DNA from: Lamellibrachia satsuma
Taxonomy: Eukaryota; Annelida; Polychaeta; Sabellida; Siboglinidae
Assembly: GCA_033239005.1 (NCBI GenBank)
Contig: BSQZ01000073.1
Location: 2,425,001-2,489,000, forward strand
DNA: 64,000 nucleotides
Reading direction: 5' to 3'
How positions within the stretch are numbered: the stretch's first letter is position 1; every line of letters begins with the position of its first letter. The notes under the pieces were generated by a model. The model made no database searches and was not told the origin of the DNA. It saw only the letters and a list, made by a program, of their open reading frames with translations. The position numbers were made by a program, and so were the translations under genes. Positions 42,390-56,800 of the stretch are shown one piece after another.

Positions 42390-44020
42390 ATGTTAAGGAT
42401 AAAAGATTCTGGACACATTACCCAATCATCGTCAACAATTGGTGATCTTAACTTTGAAGTAAAAAACTTCTTAGATGATCAAACTAAAGGAACCATATTA
42501 CACAGTTATTTAATATTTGTTCTTACAGATGAGTCAGAATTACTGCACTCTCTACCAACTTTAGATACCGATGTAAAACATACACTGTATAATTTAGAAA
42601 TTTTACCAACCAAAGTAAGGACCAAGTTAACAAAACTGAAACCAGACAAAGCTAGTGGTCCAGACCTATTAAATGTAAATGTTTTAAGAAATTGCTTAGA
42701 TTTTAATATTCCTCTAACCTATATATTTAACAAATCCACACAAACAAGCCAAATACCACAGGGTTGTAGGAATGCTAATGTAACACCAATCAACAAAAAA
42801 GGTTCACGAAACAAGTGCAATAATTACAGACCAGTGTCACTCACCAGCCAAGTGATTAAGCTACTAGAAAGAATAATACAAGACAATTTGCTTAAACTGG
42901 CTGACACAAACAATACTTAAACAAGCTGACACAAACAATACTTAAACTAGCTAACACAAACAATACTTAAACTAGCTGACACAAACAATACTGGTGTAAT
43001 TTACTTCGATTTTAAAAAAAGCTTTTCATACTATACCTCATAAACGATTGATTTATAAATTAAGACAATATGGTATTAAAGGCAAAGTGCTATTATGGAT
43101 CCAATCTTTCCTAGCAGGTAGAAGGCAGAGGGTGGTCCTAAGAAATGGTCATTCATCATGGAAAAATGTCAGAAGTGGGGTTCCACAAGACTCAATTGTA
43201 GGGTCATTACTATTTTTACTATATGTAAATGATCTACCCGACTCAGTCAAGTCAACGGCCAAAATGTTTGCTGATGACACAAAACTCTATTCAAATATTT
43301 CTACATTAGCTGACTGTGAAGCTCTCCAAGATGATCTAAACAAACTTGCCGTTTTGATCAAAAGCTCTTAAACTTCAATGCCACTAAATGTGTAGTTCTC
43401 AAAATAAGACAAAGCCTCAACTATGCATGCACATTAAATGGAGAAATCTTAGAAGTTGGTGAAGAACAAAAAGATCTAAGAATCACCATGTGGGATAAAC
43501 TATAACCAAGCACCCACATAAAATATATTACACAACTAAGGCAAATCAACGCAAATGACTAATTAAACGATGCTTTGAAAGTAGACCAGAAAAGATAATA
43601 AAACCTTATATGAAACAAAGATACGACCAGTGCTGGAACATCGCCAACTTGGAACCCCTTCCACAGAAAGGATATAGATGAATTAAAGACAGTTCAGAAG
43701 AGAGTGCTGAAACTCAGCATAACATCTGTCGAATCAGTTCCTCTGGAACAGAGACAAATTGAGGCAGACCTCTATGAAGTATATAAATATCTCAGTGGCC
43801 TAAATAGGAATAACCCTGAGCATTTTTTCTATCAATGTAGCAGCAATCTGAGGGGCCGTAGCTTAACGCCAAGGAAGACGTACTCCCGCACAGATATCCA
43901 TAAACACTTCTTCACAAACCGTGTCATCGATTATTGGAATAAACTTCCTGAAGAAGTCATATCAGCTTCTACTCTGAACACCTTAAAGAAAAAATTTAGG
44001 TATCTAGCCACCGGCTAAAA
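42390..44020 (+). mobile_element. CR1-group LINE, RT region, decayed
   Basis: Plus-strand pieces in order: LKPDKASGPDLLNVNVLRNC, NVTPINKKGSRNKCNNYRPV then SLTSQVIKLLERII, a short tandem repeat, IYKLRQYGIKGKVLLWIQSF, VRSGVPQDSIVGSLLFLLYV (motif B), AKMFADDTKLYSNI (motif C) and RVIDYWNKLPEEVISASTLN then TLKKKFRYL. Motif A is damaged (GVIYFDFKKSFSYYTS-like). Different subfamily from the CR1 at 59-62 kb. The endonuclease is absent. Confidence 0.85.
42886..42992. repeat. 25-bp tandem repeat, 4 copies, inside the LINE
   Basis: The unit is CTTAAACTAGCTGACACAAA then CAATA. It expands the coding sequence for LKLADTNNT immediately before RT motif A. Confidence 0.93.
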
Positions 44021-45697
<1,677 letters not shown>

Positions 45698-45796
45698 CCA
45701 ATTGTTGTAATCAGGTTAACTCCAGCGATTACACGGCGGCTGTTGTAATTGTTGTAATCAGGTTAACTCCAGCGATTACACGGCTGCTGTCGTAAT
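45698..45796. repeat. Tandem duplication of about 48 bp
   Basis: Two copies of GTTGTAATCAGGTTAACTCC then AGCGATTACACGGCGGCT. Confidence 0.9.
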
Positions 45797-45837
45797 GAGA
45801 TGTTTGCATCACTGCCGCCTCGTGTGAAACTGAGACA

Positions 45838-45951
45838 CTCTGGACAGTGTCTGGGTAATGTTATCTATGGACAGTGTCTGGGTAATGTTATCTATGGTCA
45901 GTGTCTGGGTAATGTTATCTATGGACAGTGTCTGGGTAATGTTATCTATCT
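45838..45951. repeat. 27-bp tandem repeat, 4 copies
   Basis: The unit is GGACAGTGTCTGGGTAATGT then TATCTAT. Confidence 0.97.
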
Positions 45952-45969
45952 GGTCGGGTTATTCACCCG

Positions 45970-46642
45970 CGTGTCTCACAATTGTTTAGGTTGGTTCTGT
46001 GTATGCCAGCCTCCCTTGATACGTCACAACTGTCTAGGTTGGTTCTGTATATGCCGGCCTCCCTTGATACGTCACAACTGTCTAGGTTGGTTCTGTGCAT
46101 GCCGGCCTCCCTTGATACGTCACAACTGTCTAGGTTGGTTCTGTGCATGCCGGCCTCCCTTGATACGTCACAACTGTCTAGGTTGGTTCTGTGCATGCCG
46201 GCCTCCCTTGATACGTCACAACTGTCTAGGTTGGTTCTGTGCATGCCGGCCTCCCTTGATACGTCACAACTGTCTAGGTTGGTTCTGTGCATGCCGGCCT
46301 CCCTTGATACGTCACAACTGTCTAGGTTGGTTCTGTGCATGCCGGCCTCCCTTGATACGTCACAATTGTCTAGGTTGGTTCTGTGCATGCCGGCCTCCCT
46401 TGATACGTCACAATTGTCTAGGTTGGTTCTGTGCATGCCGGCCTCCCTTGATACGTCACATTTGTCTATGTTGGTTCTGTGTATGCCGGCCACCCTTGAT
46501 ACGTCACAATTGTCTAGGTTGGTTATGTGTATGCCGGTCTCCCTTGATACGTCTCAATTGTCTAGGTTGGTTCTGTGCATGCCGGCCACGCTTGATACGT
46601 CACATTTGTCTAGGTTGGTTCTGTGTATGCCGGCCTCCCGGA
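45970..46642. repeat. 48-bp minisatellite, about 14 copies
   Basis: The unit is CTAGGTTGGTTCTGTGCATG then CCGGCCTCCCTTGATACGTC then ACAACTGT. 16 codons without a stop explain the long frames on both strands. Confidence 0.98.
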
Positions 46643-46928
46643 GAAAAGGGCGAGTTTGTAGAAAAAAAGGAAAATGGTGAAAACGGCGAGTTTGTAGAAA
46701 AGCGGGACGCTGCCCAACCACTAGAACGCTACATTACGTAGATCAGCGGAAACCTCGAGAAATACGCGAAAGTTGTCGATGGCGTCATGCTATGGGCTTC
46801 ATGCGTGACGGAGCAACAGCGGTTTGTGTTTATTGCAGCTACAGATTGTGTAACTGCTAGCAGCGTGAATATGTTTACAAACAAGGTTGACACATATCTC
46901 AGGAGAGTGGATTGCACATAGATTAAAA
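46643..46928. other. Spacer, no gene
   Basis: Unique sequence; nothing recognised. Confidence 0.45.
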
Positions 46929-47007
46929 CTGTTGAACTCTCGATAAGCCAATGGCTTCCTTGTTCACTTTCCATCTGGGTGGCAATCTTGTTAAATCTTG
47001 CTAAATC
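46929..47007 (+). mobile_element. CR1 3'-terminal fragment
   Basis: The reverse complement matches the CR1 3' end seen at 63480-63570: TCTCGATAAGCCAATGGCTT, then CATCTGGGTGGCAATCTTGT and the TTAAATCTTG tail. Only the last ~80 bp of the element remain. Confidence 0.8.
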
Positions 47008-47392
47008 AAGCACCGTGCACACGAGTTCACCGAAGCAGGCTGTCGCCACATGACGTACCGGCAATCGTTATTGTTTATTACTTCTGAATGAAAACATTTA
47101 TTCATTATTCACGCCTATGCAATGCGACATGCGTGTGTTTGTGTAAGAGTGCTAGTGTGTGTGTCTGTAGGTGGACTGGCGCGCGCAGTGTACGTTCATT
47201 GGCCGTGCCGCGATCTCACGGTGACGCCCGACAGCCGAGTGCAGTCTTCAATCGTAGACCGGGCGTGGCCTAGAGACAAAGTAATAGAAACACGAACACA
47301 CACAAGCCTAAGGCCCTAGATGATCACTTCAAGGTGAAGTGACAACGCGCTTTGCACAAACTGCATAACCGGAAATGCCCAGGTCATTGACA

Positions 47393-47412
47393 CGCACGCA
47401 CGCACGCACGTA

Positions 47413-47449
<37 letters not shown>

Positions 47450-47470
47450 GCAAGCACACACGCACACACA
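47393..47470. repeat. (CGCA)n microsatellite
   Basis: ACGCACGC tract with a CACACA end. Confidence 0.98.
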
Positions 47471-47883
47471 CACGTGTTCGTCTCTTCACATGAATATATG
47501 TATAACCTTAATTATATTCACAAGACTATCACCCATTCTGTTTTTGCAAATACGTCAAACTAGGTCACTGTGTCGAATCCTAATTATAATCACATCATCC
47601 ATCAACCTCGTCGATTCCCGGACACTGTTTCTATTCTAAATCACCTCCCAGCGCAGCCGTTACGTTTACATCAAATAAAACACCTTTCGTCGATATACAG
47701 GAGTCACAATGAAATACACGTCCACGTTTACGGCCCCTCCTTAATTCGATGTTTGGCTCGTCCATGACCAGTACTAACTGACCCACGCAATGTTGACCGT
47801 TTTGGATATCCACTATTTTCCCAGATCTAACGATTAAGTCAACTCTTTTGATTGTTTGAAAAAAATATGCATTTTTTATTAAA
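47471..47883. other. Spacer, no gene
   Basis: Unique sequence; nothing recognised. Confidence 0.45.
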
Positions 47884-48541
47884 CATTCTGCGGATGCAGG
47901 ATAATGCAGGTCGGACGAAGGCCGGATGCAGGATAATGCAGGTCGGACGAAGGCCGGATGTAGGATAATGCAGGTCGGATGAAGACCGGATGCAGGATAA
48001 TGCAGGTCGGTTGAAGGCCGGATGCGGGATATTGCAGGTCGGATGAAGGTCGGATACGGGATAATGCAGGTCGGGTGAAGGCCGGATACGGGATAATGCA
48101 GGTCGGATGAAGGCCGGATAGGGATAATGCAAGTCGGATAAAGGCCGGATGCAGGAAAATGCAGGTCGGATGTAGGCCGGATACGGGATAATGCATGTCG
48201 GATAAAGGCCGGATACAGGATAATGCAGGTCGGATGAAGGCCGGATGCAAGATAATGCAGGTCGGATGAAGGCCGGATACGGGATAATGCAGGTCGGATA
48301 AAGGCCGGATGTGGGATAATGCAGGTCGGATAAAGGCCGGATACGGGATAATGCAGGTCGGATAAAGGCCGGATGCGGGATAATGCAGGTCGGATAAAGG
48401 CCGGATGCGGGATAATGCAGGTCGGATGAAGGCCGGATACGGGATAATACAGGTCGGATAAAGGCCGGATGCGGGATAATGCAGGTCGGATGAAGGCCGG
48501 ATACGGGATAATGCAGGTCGGATGAAGGCCGGATGCGGGCC
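47884..48541. repeat. 32-bp minisatellite, about 20 copies
   Basis: The unit is GGATAATGCAGGTCGGATGA then AGGCCGGATGCG, with ATGCGG/ATACGG/ATGCAG variants. Confidence 0.97.
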
Positions 48542-48864
48542 TTTCCTCAGGGTTTGGAAAAGGGCGGTTCGAGTGGACACAATCAGCCGGAGATTTCTGG
48601 GATTATTTCTGTCTAAAAAATGGTACAGTTAAACATAATTCGTTCAAACAGGGGGCTCATTTGAACCCCCTCTCCCGAAAAGGAAGGGCATGGGATATTA
48701 CTTAAGCTATTCACTATATATTAGGACATCAACGAACGCGGTTCGCAACAGGCTACATCAGTTGAGGATGCGGTAAGATAATCGTGGACATTAAATCATT
48801 TCTGAATCGAAACTTCGAATCGAGCTACATTTGCCAAATCAAGTGGACAGAGTTCAAATCCATG
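48542..48864. other. Spacer, no gene
   Basis: Unique sequence with GGGGGCTCATTTGAACCCCC, a 20-bp imperfect inverted repeat, at about 48651-48670. Confidence 0.5.
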
Positions 48865-48865
48865 T

Positions 48866-49340
48866 TTGGAGGGTTGCGGCCGCCATTGTCACACGAAGAT
48901 GTTTGGAGGGTTGCGGCCACCATTGTCGCACGAAGATGTTTGGACGGTTGCGGCCACCATTGTCGCACGAAGATGTTTGGAGGGTTGCGGCCACCATTTT
49001 CGCACGAAGATGTTTGGAGGGTTGCGGCCACCATTGTCGCACGAAGATGTTTGGAGGGTTGCGGCCACCATTGTCGCACGAAGATGTTTGGAGGGTTGCG
49101 GCCACCATTGTCGCACGAAGATGTTTGGAGGGTTGCGGCCACCATTGTCGCACGAAGATGTTTGGAGGGTTGCGGCCACCATTGTCGCACGAAGATGTTT
49201 GGAGGGTTGCGGCCACCATTGTCGCACGAAGATGTTTGGAGGGTTGCGGCCACCATTGTCGCACGAAGATGTTTGGAGGGTTGCGGCCACCATTGTCGCA
49301 CGAAGATGTTTGGAGGGCTGCGGCCATCATTGTGTTATAT
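48866..49340. repeat. 37-bp minisatellite, about 12 copies
   Basis: The unit is GAAGATGTTTGGAGGGTTGC then GGCCACCATTGTCGCAC, very uniform in its right half. Confidence 0.98.
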
Positions 49341-49850
49341 AGTGTTTGAATGAATGCACGCGTGCCTGCATTGAATGCATGTGAGCATTTAATGCACGCA
49401 GCATCATCATTCAATACACGCGGTGTCTGCATTTAATACACGTGGTGTTTGCATTTAAAACACGCGATGTCTGCATGGAGTGCACGCGATGTCTGCATGC
49501 AATGCACGCGGTGTCTGCATCCAGTGCATGCGGTGTCTGCATCCAACGCACGCAGTGTCTGCATCCTACGCACGCGGTGTCAGCGTCCAGTGCACGCGGT
49601 GTCTGCATCCAATGCGCGCGGCGTCTGCACCCTATGCACGCGGTATCTGCATCCAATGCGCACGGCGTCTGCACCCTATGCAGGCGGCGTCTGCACCCTA
49701 TGCACGCGGTGTCTGCATCCAGTGCACGCGGTGTCTGCATCCAATGCACGCAGTGTCTGCCCCCTATGCACGCGGTATCTGCATTCAATGCACGCAGTGT
49801 CTGCATCCTATGCACGCGGTATCTGCATTCAATGCAAATCATATGTATTC
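49341..49850. repeat. 22-bp minisatellite, about 22 copies
   Basis: The unit is GCACGCGGTGTCTGCATCCA then AT, with CATCCA/CACCCT/CATTCA variants. The left end (49345-49440) is irregular. Confidence 0.95.
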
Positions 49851-50254
49851 AATGGTTTATGCATGTGATAAAACGGTTTTATCCTGTATAGTAATACGTA
49901 TTTCGAGAACCGAGTTATTTGACGACACGTTACTACAGGCCCGCCATTAGAAACAGGTTAATAAAATAGTAGAAGATAATTCGATGCAGGGTTGTCCACA
50001 CAGCGCTAAGTTGCATTATGCTGGTTTTTATGCGCACTGTAGCTGCCTCAATAAAGATGTCCCGCTAAGGAAATACGTCATGTGGCAACTCATAAAATGC
50101 GGAATTCTTATTAGTCGACCTGCAGCCAAGCTGCATCGTTCAAGTGGCTACACACTTGATCACTGGCACATGACGTGATTCGAATACGCCCAAGAGTCTA
50201 CATTTCTCGGGCATCATTCGGCTATTGAGCTAAGCAGTCAATGCACACGTATTC
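49851..50254. other. Spacer, no gene
   Basis: Unique sequence with a 64-codon frame (49984-50178) lacking any recognisable motif. Confidence 0.45.
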
Positions 50255-50255
50255 T

Positions 50256-50257
<2 letters not shown>

Positions 50258-50291
<34 letters not shown>

Positions 50292-50720
50292 GTCGTCGTC
50301 ATCAATACCGTAACCCGTAGTGTCGTTGGGGCCTTGATACCAGCTGTCTCCACTTCTTCCTATCGTCTACTGCCCTTTGTGTCTGTGAGAAGTCGAGGCC
50401 TGTCCACTCTTTGATGTTGTCCTCCCACCTCTTCCTCTGTCTTCCTCGTCTTCTTGCTCCCCTAACGGTGCCTTGCAGGATGGTCTTTATCATGCCGGAT
50501 GTTCGTGAGACTTGCCCATACATTTCAGCTTCCGTCTCTTTACCGTCGTTAGGAGATCTTAATACGGCCCGATGGCTTTTCGATAGCACCTCATTTCCAT
50601 GGCTTGTACTCTTCTTTGTAGTTCGGCTATAAGAGTCCATGACTGATCGCATCAGTCTGATTTTGGATCCAAAATCACACAATTCTATAGTCAGCTTCAA
50701 ATTTGGAGCGCGGCAGCTCA
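50258..50720 (-). mobile_element. RTE-like LINE 3' end with (GAT)n tail
   Basis: The minus strand encodes KTILQGTVRGARRRGRQRKR then WEDNIKEWTGLDFSQTQRAV and DDRKKWRQLV, ending HYGLRY with a stop. This is the standard C-terminus of RTE-type LINE polyproteins. It is followed at once by a (GAT)n tract (50258-50297), the usual short-repeat 3' tail. Frame is lost upstream of about 50640. Confidence 0.85.
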
Positions 50721-50819
50721 AGCGGTAGAGAGCCATCATCATCACAATCATAAGGTCGTCCATAGCATAAGACAAAATACTGAAGAAAAAAACTATTACA
50801 AGAAGCAATGTGCTAACGT

Positions 50820-50967
50820 GACATGGCATGACATGACATGACATAACATAACATAACATAACATAACATAACATAACATAACATAACATAACATAACATA
50901 ACATAACATAACACAACACAACACAACATAACATAACATAACATAACATAACATAACATAACATAAT
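50820..50967. repeat. (ACATA)n microsatellite
   Basis: ACATAACATA pentanucleotide tract with an ACACA-containing block in the middle. Confidence 0.98.
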
Positions 50968-51106
50968 ATATAGAGATATTGACACAGTTGTTAACCATAG
51001 CATCGCAGCAATAAGAAAAACACTAAATGTTGACTTTGGACGCAATTGTTTGTCGTGCCGAGACGTTCCAATGTAGACTGAGATTGCCTTTGGCCGTCTG
51101 GGGCGA

Positions 51107-51190
51107 GACAGTCTGGAGGTGACACCGTCTAGAGGCGAGACAGTCTGGAGGCGAGACAGTCTGGAGGCGAGACAGTCTGGAGGCGAGAAA
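51107..51190. repeat. 16-bp tandem repeat, about 5 copies
   Basis: The unit is GGCGAGACAGTCTGGA with one ACACCGTCTAGA variant. Confidence 0.93.
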
Positions 51191-52504
51191 GTCGGTACTA
51201 GACGAAACAGACATTCCAGTCTTACAACACATGTCCAGCCACATTGACCAGTGGTCAATCTCCGGGGGTTAGGGACTCCTCGTCTTTTAATTTCCGGTGT
51301 TTTATAAGAGAATTATACCTGCGTGGCTTTGTGTATTTGATAGTGACTTTTTGTACAATTCAACTGAAAATGATAAACTGATTCTGATTCTGTGTGACGT
51401 CACGTGCAGAGGACCAACACATCCAGCTACGTCATCAGCGTGATAGGTTTACAACTGCAACCATCAACAGTAGGCAAGCATTTAGAGGAAGTTTGACTGC
51501 GCAAATCTCAACTTCTGCAAGCGGCCGGAATTCACACAAAGAGGACTTACGGTGAACATATTCTAACCCATGCGAGACGTGTCACGTGTGAAATGTGCTT
51601 TGGACCACACAATGACATTTTGACCCTTGGGTTTTTAATATAATCACGTGACGATCACGTCGTGTTCTTTACACCCAGTACATCAATATGTAGTGGCATA
51701 GTCGCATCTAATCTTCATGCTGGACGGTCAGCACACAACATATCTACCTGTCGAGTTTCTTTTTTGCCCAGTATATATCGTGAAATGCATTTCACGATTT
51801 TTTGGGCATGAAATTGGGTTTCTAGCCGAGTCGTGACATACAAATATGACGAAAGTAACGAAGCGAAACAGGCGGACAACGTCACGACAGCGTGCGTGTT
51901 GACCGGGCCAAGAAAGTGGCCCGCGCTCTAACCACTCCGTGGCCCGCGCTCTAACCACTCCGTGGCCCGCGCTCTAACCACTCTGCGGCCACTGTCGACC
52001 TCGACCTTGGCTGGGCAGTGACGCCGCGTCGTGAGTTCACCTACCTTCACAGTCGGGCTGTGCGAGGCATTGGATTGCGTCCAGGCCGATCGATGTCGAA
52101 CGGACCGTACGACTGCCAACACTGCAGGTGTATAACAAGCAAGCGAACTGGCAACTGACTGGACGATTGAACGTTGGCGACAAACGCGGTTCTCGGGTAG
52201 ACTGGACGACGCGTGGAAGTCCCGGTCGCCTGTCTGTCTTCTCGGTGTCGTCGGTTGATCTGCGGCCTGCTAAAGTCACGGAGGGCGACAACACTCAACC
52301 CCTACTACACCGTGGACACACGACGGCACCTAATCCTTGCCACTCTGTGGACACAGTGACGTTATTGATGAGATCACGCGCTATTTAAAGAAGACACCGT
52401 GTGTGACACAAAGTCTTCGTCTCTCCGACGACTGTGAAGGGTGGACCTTCTCAGGTGAAAAACAGTTTGTACTTGTTCGGTGATTGCGCGGCTGATTCGA
52501 GTGC
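51191..52504. other. Spacer, no confirmed gene, with a 23-bp triplet repeat
   Basis: Partly GC-rich. GGCCCGCGCTCTAACCACTC then CGT is repeated three times at 51918-51986. Several overlapping 65-85-codon frames at 51928-52298 do not agree on a strand or show a domain. Confidence 0.5.
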
Positions 52505-53292
52505 CTGGCTATAGACAGTGGTGCACACATGCATGTCGTGAGGTATATAATATAGACAGTGGAGCACACATGCATGTAGTGAAGTATATAATTTAGACAG
52601 TGGTGCACACATGCATGTAGTGAAGTATATAATATAGACAGTGGTGCACACATGCATGTAGTGAATTATATAATTTAGACAGTGGTGCACACATGCATGT
52701 CGTGAAGTATATATAATATAGACAGTGGTGCACACATGCATGTAGTTAATTATATAATTTAGACAGTGGTGCACACATGCATGTAGTGAAGTATATAATT
52801 TAGACAGTGGTGCACACATGCATGTAGTGAAGTATATAATACAGACAGTGGTGCACACGTGCATGTAGTGAAGTATATAATACAGACAGTGGTGCACACA
52901 TGCATGTAGTGAAGTATATAATACAGACAGTGGTGCACACGTGCATGTAGTGAAGTATATAATACAGACAGTGGTGCACACATGCATGTAGTGAAGTATA
53001 TAATACAGACAGTGGTGCACACATGCATGTAGTGAAGTATATAATAGAGACAGTGGTGCACACATGCATGTAGTGAAGTATATAATACAGACAGTGGTGC
53101 ACACGTGCATGTAGTGAAGTATATAATACAGACAGTGGTGCACACATGCATGTAGTGAAGTATATAATACAGACAGTGGTGCACACATGCATGTACTGAA
53201 GTATATAATACAAACAGTGGTGCACACATGCATGTAGTGAAGTATATAATACAGACAGTGGTGCACACATGCATGTACTGAAGTATATAATA
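52505..53292. repeat. 41-bp minisatellite, about 19 copies
   Basis: The unit is GTAGTGAAGTATATAATACA then GACAGTGGTGCACACATGCA then T. Confidence 0.98.
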
Positions 53293-53343
53293 TTTTTTTT
53301 ATAAATAATGTATTAGATTTGGGTGCTGACAAAAAACGCGGAA

Positions 53344-53722
53344 TGTCATTGCGCAGGTTGCCAGTCTACATAGTGAACATTGCGCAGGTTGCCAGTCTAC
53401 ATAGTGAACATTGCGCAGGTTGCCAGTCTACATAGCGAACACTGCGCAGGTTGCCAGTCTACATAGTGAACATTGCGTAGGATGCCAGTCTTCATAGTGA
53501 ACATTGCGGAGGTTGCCAGTCTACATAGCGAACACTGCGCAGGTTGTCAGTCTACATAGTGAACATTGCGTAGGATGCCAGTCTACATAGTGAACATTGC
53601 GTAGGTTGCCAGTCTACATAGTGAACATTGCGCAGGTTGCCAGTCTACATAGTGAACATTGCGCAGGTTGCCAGGCTATATAGCGAACAATGCGTAGGAT
53701 GCCAGTCTACATAGTGAACTTT
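53344..53722. repeat. 31-bp minisatellite, about 12 copies
   Basis: The unit is ATTGCGCAGGTTGCCAGTCT then ACATAGTGAAC. Confidence 0.97.
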
Positions 53723-53837
53723 CGTCTTTAAATAGACGAACACGGTAGATCTGTGAAAAAACGGTGAAATTCCTGAGTTTTCAGCTTTTCTATCTTCACT
53801 TAAATTTTGTTTTTTACCAAACATTGAGTAGTTTGTT

Positions 53838-56800
53838 GTTGCTTTTTTAGATGTCTCGGCGGCGTTCGACACTATCGATCACTCCATCCTTATCGAGCGT
53901 CTAGAACACACGTCATGTCTGGCGATGTCCAGAGATGGATGTCATCTTACTTGTGAGAGCGAAACCAACAAGTCATTGGTGATGTCTCTTCGGCCGATGA
54001 TGGATGAGATCTTACTTGCGAGAGCGAAACCAACAAGTCATTTGTGATGTCGCCTCGGCCGATGATGGATGAGATCTTACTTGCGAGAGCGAAACCAACA
54101 AGTCATTTGTGATGTCTCCTCGGCCGATGATGGATATCATCTTACTTGTGAGAGCGAAACCAACAAGTCATCATTGGTGATGTCTCCTCGGCCGAAGATG
54201 GATGTCATCTTACTTGTGAGAGCGAAACCAACAAGTCATCATTCGTGATGTCTCCTCGGCCGATGATGGATGTCATCTTACTTGTGAGAGCGAAACCAAC
54301 AAGTCATCATTCGTGATGTCGCCTCAGCCGATGATGGATGTCATCTTACTTGTGAGAGCGAAACCAACAAGTCATCATTCGTGATGTCTCCTCAGCCGAT
54401 GATGGATGTCATCTTACTTGTGAGAGCGAAACCAACAAGTCATCATTCGTGATGTCGCCTCGGCTGATGATGGATGTCATCTTACTTGTGAGAGCGAAAC
54501 CAACAAGTCATCATTCGTGATGTCTCCTCGGCCGATGATGGATGTCATCTTACTTGTGAGAGCGAAACCAACAAGTCATCATTCGTGATGTCTCCTCGGC
54601 CGATGATGGATGTCATCTTACTTGTGAGAGCGAAACCAACAAGTCATCATTCGTGATGTCTCCTCGGCCGATGATGGATGTCATCTTACTTGTGAGAGCG
54701 AAACCAACAAGTCATCATTCGTGATGTCGCCTCAGCCGATGATGGATGTCATCTTACTTGTGAGAGCGAAACCAACAAGTCATCATTCGTGATGTCTCCT
54801 CAGCCGATGATGGATGTCATCTTACTTGTGAGAGCGAAACCAACAAGTCATCATTCGTGATGTCGCCTCAGCCGATGATGGATGTCATCTTACTTGTGAG
54901 AGCGAAACCAACAAGTCGTCATTCGTGATGTCGCCTCAGCCGATGATGGATGTCATCTTACTTGTGAGAGCGAAACCAACAAGTCGTCATTCGTGATGTC
55001 TCCTCGGCCGATGATGGATGTCATCTTACTTGTGAGAGCGAAACCAACAAGTCATCATTCGTGATGTCGCCTCGGCCGATGATGGATGTCATCTTACTTG
55101 TGAGAGCGAAACCAACAAGTCATCATTCGTGATGTCTCCTCGGCCGATGATGGATGTCATCTTACTTGTGAGAGCGAAACCAACAAGTCATCATTCGTGA
55201 TGTCTCCTCGGCCGATGATGGATGTCATCTTACTTGTGAGAGCGAAACCAACAAGTCATCATTCGTGATGTCGCCTCAGCCGATGATGGATGTCATCTTA
55301 CTTGTGAGAGCGAAACCAACAAGTCATCATTCGTGATGTCTCCTCAGCCGATGATGGATGTCATCTTACTTGTGAGAGCGAAACCAACAAGTCATCATTC
55401 GTGATGTCGCCTCAGCCGATGATGGATGTCATCTTACTTGTGAGAGCGAAACCAACAAGTCGTCATTCGTGATGTCTCCTCGGCCGATGATGGATGTCAT
55501 CTTACTTGTGAGAGCGAAACCAACAAGTCATCATTCGTGATGTCGCCTCAGCCGATGATGGATGTCATCTTACTTGTGAGAGCGAAACCAAGAAGTCATC
55601 ATTCGTGATATCTCCTCAGCCGATGATGGATGTCATCTTACTTGTGAGAGCGAAACCAACAAGTCATCATTCGTGATGTCGCCTCAGCCAATGATGGATG
55701 TCATCTTACTTGTGAGAGCGAAACCAACAAGTCATCATTCGTGATGTCGCCTCAGCCGATGATGGATGTCATCTTACTTGTGAGAGCGAAACCAAGAAGT
55801 CATCATTCGTGATATCTCCTCAGCCGATGATGGATGTCATCTTACTTGTGAGAGCGAAACCAACAAGTCATCATTCGTGATGTCGCCTCAGCCGATGTCT
55901 TACTTGAGTATGGCGTCCCACAAGGATCAGTGCGTGGAGACGTCATCAGGCATCATCAACTAGATGTGCACTTCTATGCTGATGACACCCAGTTATATGT
56001 CTCATTCATGAACAACGACCCGAAGAGCGATCAACAGCAGTCGCCCGTTTGAACGACTGTATCAAGGATGTTCGTACTTGGCTTACGCAAAACATGCTCA
56101 AACTGAATGACGAGAAGACGGAAGTGATCTTGTTCACATCCAAACATGGATTGAAATCGTTGTCAAACACAGCTGATTCGGTTGGAGCACAACAACAATT
56201 ACAATCATCCTCCGTCCGCGATCTTGAGGTTCTATACTATCAACATATCAATATGACCCAGCACGTAAACTCCGTCTGCCGAACTGGATATTACCACCTC
56301 AGAAATATCGGGAGGATCCGCCGATACTTGTCTCATGATTCAACGAAAACACTTGTTCATGTTCTCGTAACATAAGACTCTCTACTGCATGGCCTGTGCG
56401 TGAATCGGCTTGCGAAAATGCAACGTCCGCAGAACGCATGCGCGCGCATGATCACAAGAACCAGTCCCGTTGTGAAGGAGCTACACTGGCGTCCTGTCCA
56501 CCGCCGAATACAACATAAGATCATGTCACAAACTTCCCGTGCTATCCACCACCAAGCACCGGATTACCGGAGTGATCTACTGTCCATTTACAGACCAACA
56601 CGCTCACTATGATCCGAATATACCATAACATTGACTGTGCCTATAACTAGAACAGCCACATTCGGTGATCTCACGTTCACCAAAGCAGCGGCTACTCTTT
56701 GGAACAATTTTCCCGCTAACATTAGAAACTCTAACAGCTGCGCCAGTTGTCAACGGAAATTAAAGACTTTCCTTTTCCGACAATAATATACAAGATAAGA

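Noticed and set aside
45800..46741. 313-codon frame with repeated GWFCACRPPLIRHNCL
   Set aside because: 48-bp minisatellite open in several frames.
48784..49353. Six overlapping frames of 134-192 codons
   Set aside because: 37-bp repeat open in all frames of both strands.
50113..50132. Polylinker-like GTCGACCTGCAG
   Set aside because: The 12-bp match is not followed by the rest of a vector polylinker and the flanks are ordinary genomic sequence.
51915..51990. tRNA-like GAGTGGTTAGAGCG on the minus strand
   Set aside because: It is a 23-bp triplet repeat without a B box or acceptor stem.
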